A stretch of 23,893 nt of DNA from CAZXCK01 sp964639225 (GCA_964639225.1 CAZXCK010000063.1:1-23893); one strand, 5' to 3'; shown: positions 13,795 to 21,974, numbered from the stretch's first letter. The notes: generated from the letters alone by a model not told the origin. Numbers and translations: made by a program.

Positions 13795-14349
13795 ATGATC
13801 GCCGTGCAAAGCTGGAAAACGCTGTCCAAACGTCTCGTCCTGGACCGGGGCCGGTTCCTCAAAGTCGAGGATCACACCGTCGAACTGCCGTCCGGCCAGA
13901 TCATCCCGGACTGGACATGGGTCGTCACGCCGGATTTCGTCAACGTGGTGCTGGTCACAGAGGACCAGCGCGTGGTGTGCTTTCGCCAGACGAAATACGC
14001 CGCCCAGGGTGTGACGCTGGCGGCCATCGGCGGTTACATCGAACCGGGCGAGGATCCGCTGCTGGCGGCGCAGCGCGAGACGCTCGAAGAGACGGGCTAC
14101 GAGGCGGGCGACTGGTCGAAGCTGGGCTGCTTCGCCGTCGATGGCAACCGGGGCGCTGGCCTGGCCTACTCGTACCTGGCGACCGGGGCGCGCCGCGTCA
14201 CCCAGCGCAACGCCGACGATCTCGAAGAGCAGGAAATGATTCTGCTGACGCTGGATGAACTCCAGGCGGCGCTGCTGCGCGGCGAGTTCAAGGTGCTGCC
14301 CTGGGTGGCGGCCCTGTCGCTGGCGCTGCTGCGCCTGCAGGATTCCTAA
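13795..14349 (+). CDS. Nudix hydrolase, ADP-ribose pyrophosphatase type
   Basis: A 184-residue cytoplasmic hydrolase. The Nudix box reads G-x5-E-x7-RE-x2-EE-x-GY, from GGYIEPGE to RETLEETGYE (residues ~79-103), with all metal-binding glutamates. The N-terminal strand-rich part (RFLKVEDHTVELPSGQ, then VVCFRQTKYAA) resembles ADP-ribose/NDP-sugar pyrophosphatases that split the substrate into AMP and a sugar phosphate. Substrate cannot be fixed from sequence. The ATG at 13795 has a modest purine-rich site (GAGAAAG) upstream. It follows the SH3b terminator and converges with the PA14/SH3b gene, so it is probably transcribed alone. Confidence 0.93.
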   Translation: MIAVQSWKTLSKRLVLDRGRFLKVEDHTVELPSGQIIPDWTWVVTPDFVNVVLVTEDQRVVCFRQTKYAAQGVTLAAIGGYIEPGEDPLLAAQRETLEETGYEAGDWSKLGCFAVDGNRGAGLAYSYLATGARRVTQRNADDLEEQEMILLTLDELQAALLRGEFKVLPWVAALSLALLRLQDS

Positions 14350-14387
14350 GCCCGCAGCGACACGCTGCTGGCTCGGCAGAATCCAAA

Positions 14388-14418
14388 CGGCGCAGACCAT
14401 CCTTGACGATCTGCGCCG
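14388..14418. terminator. Stem-loop between convergent Nudix and PA14/SH3b genes
   Basis: CGGCGCAGA (14388-14396) and TCTGCGCCG (14410-14418) form a perfect 9-bp stem with a 13-nt loop, between two converging stop codons. On the minus strand TTTGGATT follows; the plus side has no T-run. Confidence 0.65.
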
Positions 14419-14452
14419 GGAACAAATATCCTGATTGCGCTGCGGCGGTCCG

Positions 14453-15541
14453 TCAGCGGACCGGAGCCGCGTTCAGATCGCCTTCGATAATGTCAACATA
14501 AGGCGCATAGACCCAGCCGGGCGTGTTTTTCCAGATCACCTGGAACCAGTTGTTATCCCCGGTTCGGCCCACCACCGGCAGGAATGCGCCCCAGTCGATG
14601 CGCCCGATCTGCCGTGAGGCGACATTGGGCGCTTCGCGCAGGCGCAGGCCAGCAGTCGCCTGGCCGCGCACGCCGACATCGGGGAAACCGGCCAGCCCCA
14701 GCACGACATTTCCGCTGACAACCGGCGCGTTGAACTCGTTGCCGTTGATGAACAGGTAATGGCCCCAGGCCCAACCCTGCTTGCCCGACAGTTGCAGCAG
14801 GAACCAGCGCGCGCTCTGGTCGCGGCCTACGACGGCGTAAGTCTGGCCGCGCAGGATGCGGTCGATGCGGTTGCCGCCCAGCGTCGGCGCGTCACGCACG
14901 TTGAGCACCGCCGCCTGGATGACGGTGGCCGTCAGCGCGCCGGGTGGAATGGGCGGCAGCGGCGTCAGCGTGGGCAGCGGTGTGGTCGTCGGCTCAATGA
15001 TGGCGGTCGGCTGTATCGGCTGGCTCGGATCGCCTGTTGTGCCCCCCAGCGACCACTGCACCTGCAAAATGGCCGGCCCGGTGAACTCGACAAACTCGAC
15101 ACGGATGGCGATCAGACCGCCAGCCCACACAATCGGCACCTGAACCGGCGCGGTCGGGTTGGGCGTGGTGATGTTGATGACCTCGGTGCCATTGAGCGTG
15201 AGGCGGGCGCGGTCGTCGGCCACGACGCTGAAGTTATACGTACCGGCGGCCAGGTTCTGCGTCGAGGTGAACACGGCGGAGAAGTTGTCCGCCGGGACGC
15301 CAGGCAGCGGCACCCCGTTGGCGTCGGTGGGCGCGCCCGGCCAGTTGATGTTGAGCGCCGGGTAGATGGGCGCGACGTTGGGAATGGGATTGGTGAAATC
15401 GGTCGAGTTGAAGAACTGCGAATTCCAGGGCGATGTCCCGAAGGTCTGCGCCTGAACAGCGTCCGGCTGGTTGGCGATCAGGCCACCAGCCGCCGCCACC
15501 GCCACCATCAGCACGGCAAAAAAGATCAGTCGTCTGGTCAT
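14453..15541 (-). CDS. Secreted PA14-like plus two SH3b domain protein
   Basis: A 362-residue exported protein. Residues 1-32 are a signal peptide (hydrophobic 6-22, end VQAQ). Residues ~36-166 form a PA14-like beta domain: WNSQFFN at its start, then NFSAVFTSTQNLAAGTY, VADDRARLTLNG and IRVEFVEFTGPAILQVQW, the usual PA14 succession, where DD takes part in Ca-dependent glycan contact in known families. A Pro/Thr linker (~170-200) leads to SH3b domains at ~203-266 and ~291-351. GGGAG 7 nt upstream supports ATG 15541. With the four-SH3b protein it makes a second wall-facing binding protein in this block. No enzyme domain is visible. Confidence 0.9.
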   Translation of the reverse strand: MTRRLIFFAVLMVAVAAAGGLIANQPDAVQAQTFGTSPWNSQFFNSTDFTNPIPNVAPIYPALNINWPGAPTDANGVPLPGVPADNFSAVFTSTQNLAAGTYNFSVVADDRARLTLNGTEVINITTPNPTAPVQVPIVWAGGLIAIRVEFVEFTGPAILQVQWSLGGTTGDPSQPIQPTAIIEPTTTPLPTLTPLPPIPPGALTATVIQAAVLNVRDAPTLGGNRIDRILRGQTYAVVGRDQSARWFLLQLSGKQGWAWGHYLFINGNEFNAPVVSGNVVLGLAGFPDVGVRGQATAGLRLREAPNVASRQIGRIDWGAFLPVVGRTGDNNWFQVIWKNTPGWVYAPYVDIIEGDLNAAPVR

Positions 15542-15596
15542 GATTCGGCTCCCTGCAACACGGCGTCCAGCGCCTGTCGTGTGTGTCGTGCTTTTA

Positions 15597-15602
15597 AGTA
15601 TA
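15597..15602 (-). promoter_or_regulatory. Possible -10 of the PA14/SH3b gene
   Basis: TATACT on the minus strand lies ~55 nt upstream of the start codon in an otherwise GC-rich stretch. No convincing -35 is present at 16-18 bp. Confidence 0.28.
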
Positions 15603-15619
15603 CAGCGGACCGCAGAATC

Positions 15620-15641
15620 GCGCAGAAAAAGCTTTTCGCGC
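15620..15641 (-). terminator. Possible terminator stem-loop of the ABC operon
   Basis: GCGC, a bulged A, GAAAA, AGC loop, TTTTC, GCGC fold on themselves 25 nt after the stop at 15667. No T-run follows the stem on the minus strand, so the call is tentative. Confidence 0.35.
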
Positions 15642-15666
15642 CGTATGGCAATCGTCGGATTTTTGC

Positions 15667-17544
15667 TTACCCCTGCGCCAGACCTTCCTCGGCGCGGAAC
15701 TGGCTCATGTACAGCTCGTAGTAAGCGCCGTGCTGCGCCAGCAGATCATCGTGCGTGCCGCGCTCGACGATCTCGCCATCGACGATCATCAGCACCTGGT
15801 CGGCATCGCGGATGGTGCTCAGGCGGTGGGCGATGACGAAGCTGGTACGGCCTTCCAGCAGCGTCTGGAACGCCCGCTGGATGACGCGCTCGGTGCGCGT
15901 ATCGACGCTGGACGTGGCCTCGTCCAGGATGAGAATGCCGGGGTTCATCAGCGCCACACGGGCGATGGCGATCAACTGGCGCTGGCCCTGGCTGAGTCCG
16001 CTGCCGCGCTCGCCTAAGACGGTCTGGTAGCCATCCGGCAGGCGCTGGATAAAGTCGTCGGCGGCCACCAGCTTCGCGGCGGCGATGACTTCTTCATCGC
16101 TGGCGTCCAGCTTGCCATAACGAATGTTGTCCATCACCGTGCTGGAGAACAAAAACGTATCCTGCAACACGATGCCAATCTGCGAGCGCAGGCTGTCCAG
16201 CGACAGTTGGCGCACGTCGTGGCCGTCGATGGTCACCGTGCCGCCGGTCACATCGTAGAAACGCGGAATCAGGTTGATGAGCGTCGTCTTGCCTGCCCCG
16301 GTCGGCCCGACGATAGCGACCATCTGGCCCGGCTGGGCGGCGAAGCTCACATCTCTGAGAACCGGCTCGCCGGGGACGTACTCGGCGCGCACATCCTCAA
16401 AGGCGACCGCGCCGCGCACCGGCGGCAGATCGATGGCATCCGGCGCGTCGACGATCTCCGGGCGTTCGTCCATCAACTGGAAGATACGCTCGCCGCCAGC
16501 GATGCCGTTCTGCACGTTGGTCCACAGGATAGCGATCTGCTGGATGGGCTGGTTCAGCCGCTGGATGAAGCCGACAAAAGCGAACACCAGACCCAGCGAG
16601 ATGACCGACGTGCCCAGCAGCGGCTCGTTGCGCAGGGCGGACAAGCCACCGACGACGACCACCAGCGCCAGCGCGATGAAGCTCAGGGCTTCCAGCACCG
16701 GACCGAGCGCGCTGGTAAAGACAGCGGCGCGCACGTTGGCGGTGCGGTTGGCCTGGTTGGAGCGCTCGAACTGGGCGATGCTCTCGGCTTCACGGTTGAA
16801 GGCCTGCACCTCGCGCGCCCCGGCGATGCTCTCCTGCAGGTCGGCGTTGACGCTGCCCATCTCCTGGCGCGCCTTGCGGAAGGCTTTGCGCGCCTGCCCG
16901 GAGAAATAGCGCGTGGTGATGACCATCGCCGGCACAATCGTCAGGCTGATGAGCGCATAGGGCACGTTGAGGCGCAGCATCGTCCCGACGATGAACAGAA
17001 TCAGCAGCACGCCGCGCACCACGTTGAGCAGCGCGAAGTTGAACATCTGCTGGATGGTGTCCATGTCGTTGGTGACGCGGCTCATCACGTCACCGGCCTC
17101 GTGGCGGCTGTAGTAACTCAGCGACAGCCGGTGGACCTGATGGAACAGGTCATTACGCAGGCGACGCAGCACGTTCTGGCCGGTCCAGCGCATGGTATAA
17201 AACGAAAAGCCCACCATCAGCGAGTCCAGCAGAAACAGGCCCAGCAGCACCAGCGCCAGCCCGCCCAGCCCGGCGATGCGGTCGGCGGTGCTGGCGTCCA
17301 GGGCGGCCTCGGTGTACCAGCAGGCGTCGGGATTCTGCGGGTTGGGGAACAGGTAGCAGTCCACCGCCTGCCCGATCAGCTCCGGCGCGAGGACCGTCGC
17401 CCAGGCCGACACCAGAATAAAGATCAGCACGGCGACCAGCCCCAGCCAGTACGGGCGAAAATACACGCTGAAACGGCGAATGGTGGCGCTGACGTTGGTC
17501 GCTTTGCGGGTTTCCGCTTCGAAGATGTTCCGGTTCTGAAACAC
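15667..17544 (-). CDS. ABC exporter half-transporter, canonical ATPase partner
   Basis: A 625-residue fused TMD-NBD protein of the MsbA/BmrA/LmrA type, in the inner membrane. Six spans fall in ~33-350. The ATPase has Walker A GPTGAGKT (413-420), Walker B ILILDE with the catalytic Glu542, and the switch His573 in IAHRLST. The signature is LSQGQ (517-521) instead of LSGGQ. An extracellular-loop insert (~63-90, PNPQNPDACWYTEA) is unusually long between spans 1 and 2. It starts with GTG at 17544 and has AGGAGG 8 nt upstream, three bases after the stop of its partner gene. The pair plus MarR suggests regulated drug or metabolite efflux. The substrate is unknown. Confidence 0.95.
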   Translation of the reverse strand: MFQNRNIFEAETRKATNVSATIRRFSVYFRPYWLGLVAVLIFILVSAWATVLAPELIGQAVDCYLFPNPQNPDACWYTEAALDASTADRIAGLGGLALVLLGLFLLDSLMVGFSFYTMRWTGQNVLRRLRNDLFHQVHRLSLSYYSRHEAGDVMSRVTNDMDTIQQMFNFALLNVVRGVLLILFIVGTMLRLNVPYALISLTIVPAMVITTRYFSGQARKAFRKARQEMGSVNADLQESIAGAREVQAFNREAESIAQFERSNQANRTANVRAAVFTSALGPVLEALSFIALALVVVVGGLSALRNEPLLGTSVISLGLVFAFVGFIQRLNQPIQQIAILWTNVQNGIAGGERIFQLMDERPEIVDAPDAIDLPPVRGAVAFEDVRAEYVPGEPVLRDVSFAAQPGQMVAIVGPTGAGKTTLINLIPRFYDVTGGTVTIDGHDVRQLSLDSLRSQIGIVLQDTFLFSSTVMDNIRYGKLDASDEEVIAAAKLVAADDFIQRLPDGYQTVLGERGSGLSQGQRQLIAIARVALMNPGILILDEATSSVDTRTERVIQRAFQTLLEGRTSFVIAHRLSTIRDADQVLMIVDGEIVERGTHDDLLAQHGAYYELYMSQFRAEEGLAQG

Positions 17545-17547
17545 GGG

Positions 17548-19485
17548 TTAGCCCTCCTGCTCGCCGCTGCCGTTGCTGCTGGCGGCATCGCTGCCGGAGT
17601 CCCGGCGGTCGTCAACTAACTGCGAATTGTAGATTTCGGCGTAAATGGCGCTGTTCTCCATGAGTTCGGTGTGCGTGCCCAGCGCGGCGATCTCGCCCTT
17701 ATCCAGCACGATGATGACATCGGCGTTGCGCACGGTGGAGATGCGCTGGGCGATGACGAAGCTGGTGCGCCCGTGCATGAGGTTATCCAGCGCATCCTGA
17801 ATCTGGCGTTCGGTGGTGAAGTCCACACTGCTGGTGGAGTCGTCCAGGATGAGGATGTTGGGCCGCAGCAGCAGGGCGCGGGCGATGGCGATGCGCTGTT
17901 TCTGGCCGCCGCTGAGGGTGGTGCCGCGCTCGCCGACCGCCGTCTGGTAGCCGTCGGGGAAGCTCATAATAAAGTCGTGGGCGGCGGCAGCGCGGGCGGC
18001 AGCTATCACCTCGTCGTCGCTGGCGTCGGGACGGCCAAAGGCGATGTTGTCGCGGATGGTGCCGCTGAACAGGTTCGTCTCCTGCAGCACGATGCCGATC
18101 TGCGAACGGATGCTGTCCAGCGTCACGTCGCGCACGTCGTGGCCGTCGATCTTCACCGCGCCGCCGGTCGCGTCGTAGAAGCGCGGAATCAGGTTGATGA
18201 TGCTCGTTTTGCCGCTGCCGGTCGCGCCCAGCAGAGCAACCGTCTGCCCCGGCTGAATGTCGAAACTGACGTCCTTCAGCACGGCGTCGCCGCTGTTGAA
18301 ATAGCGGAAGGTCACGTCGTCGAACGTCACCCGGCCCTGAATAGGCGGCAGATCGGGCGCGTTGGGCTTATCGACAACGTCGCTCTCGGCGTCCAGAATC
18401 TCGAAGATGCGCTCCGCTGAAGCGCCGGCCTGGGCCATCAGCGAGATGATGATACCCAACTGCCCCAGCGGGAAAAAGACAAACACCAGGTACAGGCTGA
18501 ACTTCTGGTACTCGCCCAGGTCCATCACGCCGCTGAGGATGTAATCGCCCGCGAAGTACAGGATGACCACCTGGCCGATCTGCCCCACCAGGAAGATCAG
18601 CGGGAACAGCACCGAGAACAGCCGCGCCACCTTCAGCCACTGGTCATACAGCAGATCGTTTGAGTCGTGGAAGCGCTGCTGCTCATAGGGCTGGCGCACA
18701 AACGCCTTGACCACGCGAATGCCGGCGACGTTCTCCTGCAGCACGGTATTCAGCTTCGACAGCCGGGCCTGAACCTCCTGGAACAGCGGCTGAGACAGGC
18801 GGCCAAACAGCATAAACAGCAGCATGGCCACCGGCAGAATGGGAATGATAGTCAGCGTCAGCCGCCAGTTGGTGATGAACAATACCGTCATCGACGCCAC
18901 CAGCAGCAGCACCGCCTGAAAAGCCAGGATCAGACCCTGGGCGATGAACACACGCACGCGCTCGACATCGTCGGTAGCGCGGATCATCAACTGGCCGGTC
19001 TGGTGCTGGTCGTAATAGCTGAACGACAGCCGTTGAATGCGCGTGAAGATGTCGTTGCGCAGCTCATACGCCACCCCCTGCGAGGTCCACTCGGCCATAT
19101 ACGCCTGCACAAAAGCGAACACGCCGCGCATGATGGCGAACACCACGATAAACACCGCACCGTTGATGAGCAACTGCTCGGCCATGTTGTAATCGCTGAT
19201 GAACTGCTCCAGCGGTTTGCCAGCGACGGCGGCCACGCTCTCGCGGACGGTGTCGTTGGGCAGGGCCACGATCTCGGCGGCGGTGACGCCGTTGGTGACG
19301 GCGTTAATCATGTTCTGCACGAACTGCGGCACAGCGAGCTGCGCCAGCGTGGCGACGATCAGCGCAGCATAAGCGGCGAAGGTCGCTCGCTGGTGCCGCC
19401 CCAGGTAACGGATAGCGCGCGCCAGCGTGCCTTTTTTGACCGGTCCGGCAGCCGGTGGTGAGCTTAGTCTGCGGGTTCCTTGCAT
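17548..19485 (-). CDS. ABC exporter half-transporter with degenerate catalytic site
   Basis: A 645-residue TMD-NBD exporter subunit. The frame is open to 19581, but the ATG at 19485 is preferred: GAGGA lies 8 nt upstream and the overlap with marR is then 22 nt. Walker A is GATGSGKT (420-427) and the signature is a perfect LSGGQ (524-528). The Walker B ends in Asp549 (ILILDD) instead of Glu, and the switch residue is Gln580 (IAQRIST) instead of His. The partner has Glu and His but LSQGQ. This matches known heterodimeric exporters (BmrCD, TM287/288 type), where one ATP site is degenerate and the other hydrolyses ATP. Six spans lie in ~25-360. The C-terminal tail is Ser/Asp/Gly-rich. Confidence 0.95.
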   Translation of the reverse strand: MQGTRRLSSPPAAGPVKKGTLARAIRYLGRHQRATFAAYAALIVATLAQLAVPQFVQNMINAVTNGVTAAEIVALPNDTVRESVAAVAGKPLEQFISDYNMAEQLLINGAVFIVVFAIMRGVFAFVQAYMAEWTSQGVAYELRNDIFTRIQRLSFSYYDQHQTGQLMIRATDDVERVRVFIAQGLILAFQAVLLLVASMTVLFITNWRLTLTIIPILPVAMLLFMLFGRLSQPLFQEVQARLSKLNTVLQENVAGIRVVKAFVRQPYEQQRFHDSNDLLYDQWLKVARLFSVLFPLIFLVGQIGQVVILYFAGDYILSGVMDLGEYQKFSLYLVFVFFPLGQLGIIISLMAQAGASAERIFEILDAESDVVDKPNAPDLPPIQGRVTFDDVTFRYFNSGDAVLKDVSFDIQPGQTVALLGATGSGKTSIINLIPRFYDATGGAVKIDGHDVRDVTLDSIRSQIGIVLQETNLFSGTIRDNIAFGRPDASDDEVIAAARAAAAHDFIMSFPDGYQTAVGERGTTLSGGQKQRIAIARALLLRPNILILDDSTSSVDFTTERQIQDALDNLMHGRTSFVIAQRISTVRNADVIIVLDKGEIAALGTHTELMENSAIYAEIYNSQLVDDRRDSGSDAASSNGSGEQEG

Positions 19486-20024
19486 GAGAAATATCCTCGT
19501 TGAATGCCATGCGCCTGCAAACGGGCCAGCGCGCCTTCCAGAGCTTCGCCCGTGTCGGGCATGATGTGGACCAGTTGGCACAGCAGTTGATTCAGTTCCT
19601 GGGCCGCCTGCGGACCAAGCCGGCGCAGCCCCTCGACCAGCGGATCGTCGTCGATGACAACGGGCACACTGTCCACCAGTGCCGCGCCGCTGGCGGTGAT
19701 CGTCACCGGGACGCGGCGGCGATCCTGCGGGTCGCGGCGGCGTTCGACGTAGCCTTTGCGCTCCAGCGCGTCGATAGTGGGCACCAGCGTAGACGGGTCC
19801 AGGCCAAACTTACGGCTGATGTCGCTGAGGATGTGCGCGCCCTCGCTGCTCAGGACACGCAGCACGCCCAGTTGTAACTGCGTGATGTCGATGCCAGCGC
19901 TGGCCAGTGAACGGTCGGCGGCCTGGTGGCTGACCTTCCAGATGACGCTCATCAGCAGGCGCAGCTCCACCGAGAGATGATGCAGGGCTTCGTCGGTTGT
20001 GGGCAGATCATCGGTTGTGGTCAC
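19464..20024 (-). CDS. MarR-family transcriptional regulator
   Basis: A winged-helix regulator of ~186 residues. The wHTH is at ~47-117: TQLQLGVLRVLSS, the recognition helix region GLDPSTLVPTIDALERKGYVERR, and the wing RDPQDRRRVPVTITASG with the family Asp-Arg. The frame continues up to an ATG at 20099, but that ATG lies inside the TTGACA of its own promoter, so the start must be downstream. The GTG at 20024 (AGG just ahead) and the TTG at 20036 are the candidates; I chose GTG, with modest certainty. Its 3' end overlaps the exporter start by 22 nt, indicating translational coupling. With a palindrome right behind the promoter it very likely represses itself and the exporter until a ligand binds. 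Confidence 0.9.
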   Translation of the reverse strand: MTTTDDLPTTDEALHHLSVELRLLMSVIWKVSHQAADRSLASAGIDITQLQLGVLRVLSSEGAHILSDISRKFGLDPSTLVPTIDALERKGYVERRRDPQDRRRVPVTITASGAALVDSVPVVIDDDPLVEGLRRLGPQAAQELNQLLCQLVHIMPDTGEALEGALARLQAHGIQRGYFSCKEPAD

Positions 20025-20032
20025 CTGATTGT

Positions 20033-20058
20033 CCAATGCTTGGTATACCAACAATTGG
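20033..20058. promoter_or_regulatory. Probable MarR operator, 26-bp palindrome
   Basis: CCAAT-N2-TTGGTATACCAA-N2-ATTGG, symmetric except for the two 2-nt spacers; the 12-bp core (20040-20051) is a perfect palindrome. It begins 12 bp past the -10 hexamer and covers about +6 to +31 of the predicted marR transcript, a classic autorepression position. A 26-bp dyad with paired half sites fits a MarR dimer. Confidence 0.8.
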
Positions 20059-20070
20059 CGCACAAAGCAT

Positions 20071-20099
20071 AGATTACGCCCATTTGAAGCGGATGTCAA
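20071..20099 (-). promoter_or_regulatory. marR-exporter promoter
   Basis: On the minus strand a perfect TTGACA (20094-20099), exactly 17 bp, then TAATCT (20071-20076). The predicted start near 20064 leaves ~40 nt before the GTG, and the operator occupies most of that leader. Confidence 0.72.
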
Positions 20100-20137
20100 G
20101 AGATGGTGTTTGTGTTTTCAGCTCGTGGCATTATCAA

Positions 20138-20166
20138 TTGCCCCTCATGGCAATAGGTGGCATAAT
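20138..20166 (+). promoter_or_regulatory. Promoter of the epimerase-HAD-amidase operon
   Basis: TTGCCC (20138-20143), a 17-bp spacer and CATAAT (20161-20166). The predicted start near 20173 gives a leader of about 33 nt. It is divergent from the marR promoter, whose -35 is about 39 bp away, and does not overlap the operator. Confidence 0.6.
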
Positions 20167-20205
20167 TGATCGTATGTCCGCCTACGAAAAACAAAGGTGA
20201 AGATC

Positions 20206-21189
20206 GTGTCCGATAATCCCAACTCGGCGATTGTGCCGGGCGAATCGAACTTGAATGTGTTCATGACTGGCGGCTCTGACCCGGTTGGGCTGGCGCTGAC
20301 CCGGCAGTTGGTGGCAGCCGGGCATCGTGTGATCGGCATGACGGATGGCAGCGAGGGCGCGAGTCGGGTGCGCGAGGCGGGTGGCCTGCCCGTTTTCGCT
20401 GACCCGGCCCGGGCCGGTGAGATTCGCGGAATGCTGGTCATGGCGAAGGCCAATGTCGTCATCCACGCCGCACCGATGATCGCCAACGCGGTGCCCTTCG
20501 CCACCTGGGATTACCCACCGGAGCAGTTGACCGAAGAGACATGCGCTCTCATCGAGGCGGTGCGCGAGGCCGAGGTTCAGGTGGAGCGCGTGCTGCACTT
20601 CAGCTACGCGCTGGTCTACGCCCTGGCCGGGGACACGTCCGCGCCTGCTGGCGAAGGTGACGAACTGGCCGCGCCCGACGATCCGTTCCTGGCGGCGGCG
20701 CTGGAAACCGAACGGCTGATGCAGGACGAACTGAGCGCGGTCGTGCTGCGCGCGGGTTACATCTATGGGCCGGACTCCGAAGCGCTGCGCGCACTGGACG
20801 CCCGGCTGAAAGGCGGCGCGCCCATCCCGACGGGCAGCGCCAGCGCGGCCAACTGGGTCTACCAGGACGATCTGCTGAAGGCTGCTGGTCTGGCGCTGGA
20901 CCAGAGCGGCCCGGCAGTGTTTAACATCGTCGATGACCGGCCCACCGCGCCTGCCGAATTTCTGCATTATCTGGCGACGGCGCAGGGACTCAACCCGCCG
21001 GCCAGTCCGCCGCGCCTGCTGGGTGGCCTGTTCGCCGACCGGCTGGTGATGGACCGCCTGGACCTCAGCGCGCGCGCCAGCAATACCCACGCCCGCCAAC
21101 AACTCGGCTGGAAGCCGGCTTTCCCCACCTACAAGGACGGCCTGGAAAACGTGCTGCGTTCGTGGCGCGCCGAGATGTCACAGACATAA
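20206..21189 (+). CDS. NAD-dependent epimerase/dehydratase-like (extended SDR) protein
   Basis: A ~327-residue Rossmann-fold protein. The nucleotide loop is MTGGSDPVG (~20-28) followed by a typical second strand HRVIGM, then VVIHAA and VVLRAGYIYGP, all landmarks of extended SDRs acting on nucleotide sugars. The catalytic YxxxK is not found: where DPYxxxK is expected the protein reads DPFLAAALETERL, so Tyr and Lys are replaced by Phe161 and Ala165. It may bind NAD(P) without classic SDR chemistry. GTG at 20206 is preferred over GTG 20197, because AAGGTGA then serves as ribosome site 5 nt upstream. First gene of a four-gene operon; HAD follows after 14 nt. Confidence 0.85.
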   Translation: MSDNPNSAIVPGESNLNVFMTGGSDPVGLALTRQLVAAGHRVIGMTDGSEGASRVREAGGLPVFADPARAGEIRGMLVMAKANVVIHAAPMIANAVPFATWDYPPEQLTEETCALIEAVREAEVQVERVLHFSYALVYALAGDTSAPAGEGDELAAPDDPFLAAALETERLMQDELSAVVLRAGYIYGPDSEALRALDARLKGGAPIPTGSASAANWVYQDDLLKAAGLALDQSGPAVFNIVDDRPTAPAEFLHYLATAQGLNPPASPPRLLGGLFADRLVMDRLDLSARASNTHARQQLGWKPAFPTYKDGLENVLRSWRAEMSQT

Positions 21190-21203
21190 GAGACCAAAGC
21201 GCC

Positions 21204-21974
21204 ATGCTCAAAGCCATTCTTTTTGATCTTGACGACACGCTGATCGACTGGGGCGATTTCTTCGGCAAGTGGGACGCCGTCGAGCGCATGTATATCGGCG
21301 GTGTGTACGATTATATCCGCGACCAGGGCCATGATATCGGCGACCCGGATTCGTTCCGCGAGCTTTATTTTGAGCGTACCATCGCCGCCTGGGACGACGC
21401 CCGCACCACCCTCAATGCGCCGCATCTGGGGCGCATCCTGATGGAAACGGCGGCCCTGGTGGGTGTGCCCGAAGCCGACCGCGACGCTGAGGCTTATATC
21501 AATGCCTATGGCTGGCGCGCCGTCAAGGGGACCGCCCCCTTCCCGGACGCCATCGACGCGCTGTGTATGCTGCGCGATCAGGGGCTTAAGCTGGGCCTGG
21601 TGACCAACGCCTTCCAGCCCATGCGCCTGCGTGACCGCGAGATGGCCGAGCACGGCCTGCTCGAATTTTTCCCGGACTGCCGGTTGTCGGCGGCGGATGT
21701 GGGCTATCTCAAGCCCCACCCGGAGATCTTTACGCTGGCGCTGGATAAGCTGGGTGTCGCTGCTGATGAGGCCATTTTCATCGGCGATAATCCGATAGCC
21801 GACATCGCCGGGGCGCAGGCGGCAGGTATGCGCGCCGTGCTGCGTGTCACCGAGAAGCTCAAGCCGCTGCTGAGTGGTCTGATTGTGCCCGATGCGGCGG
21901 TTAACACGCTGGAAGAGCTGCCCGCCGTACTCGACGAGTGGTACCCCAACTGGCGGAGCGTGGAGCCAGCTTGA
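21204..21974 (+). CDS. HAD-superfamily (subfamily IA) phosphatase
   Basis: A 256-residue hydrolase, very probably a phosphoesterase for small phosphorylated metabolites. Motif I is LFDLDDTLID with nucleophile Asp8 and Asp10, motif II Thr134 in GLVTNAF, motif III Lys170 in LKPHPEIF, and motif IV GDNPIAD (194-200). The cap domain lies between motifs I and II (~15-115), which is the C1-cap layout of subfamily IA. All catalytic residues are present. The ATG at 21204 gives motif I at the normal distance from the N-terminus; an in-frame start at 21162 would lie inside the upstream gene. Its stop overlaps the next start codon (TTGA), so translation is coupled. Confidence 0.93.
   Translation: MLKAILFDLDDTLIDWGDFFGKWDAVERMYIGGVYDYIRDQGHDIGDPDSFRELYFERTIAAWDDARTTLNAPHLGRILMETAALVGVPEADRDAEAYINAYGWRAVKGTAPFPDAIDALCMLRDQGLKLGLVTNAFQPMRLRDREMAEHGLLEFFPDCRLSAADVGYLKPHPEIFTLALDKLGVAADEAIFIGDNPIADIAGAQAAGMRAVLRVTEKLKPLLSGLIVPDAAVNTLEELPAVLDEWYPNWRSVEPA

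Noticed and set aside
16207..17619. 470-residue plus-strand ORF over the ABC genes, with similar ones at 17671 and 18667
   Set aside because: Antisense shadows of two clear ABC transporter subunits.
19486..19581. N-terminal extension of the first exporter subunit to 19581
   Set aside because: The extra 32 residues are His/Arg/Gly-rich and overlap marR in another frame. The ATG at 19485 has a good ribosome site.
20182..21102. 306-residue minus-strand ORF over the epimerase-like gene
   Set aside because: Antisense shadow. The plus frame has the Rossmann loop and a promoter with a ribosome site.
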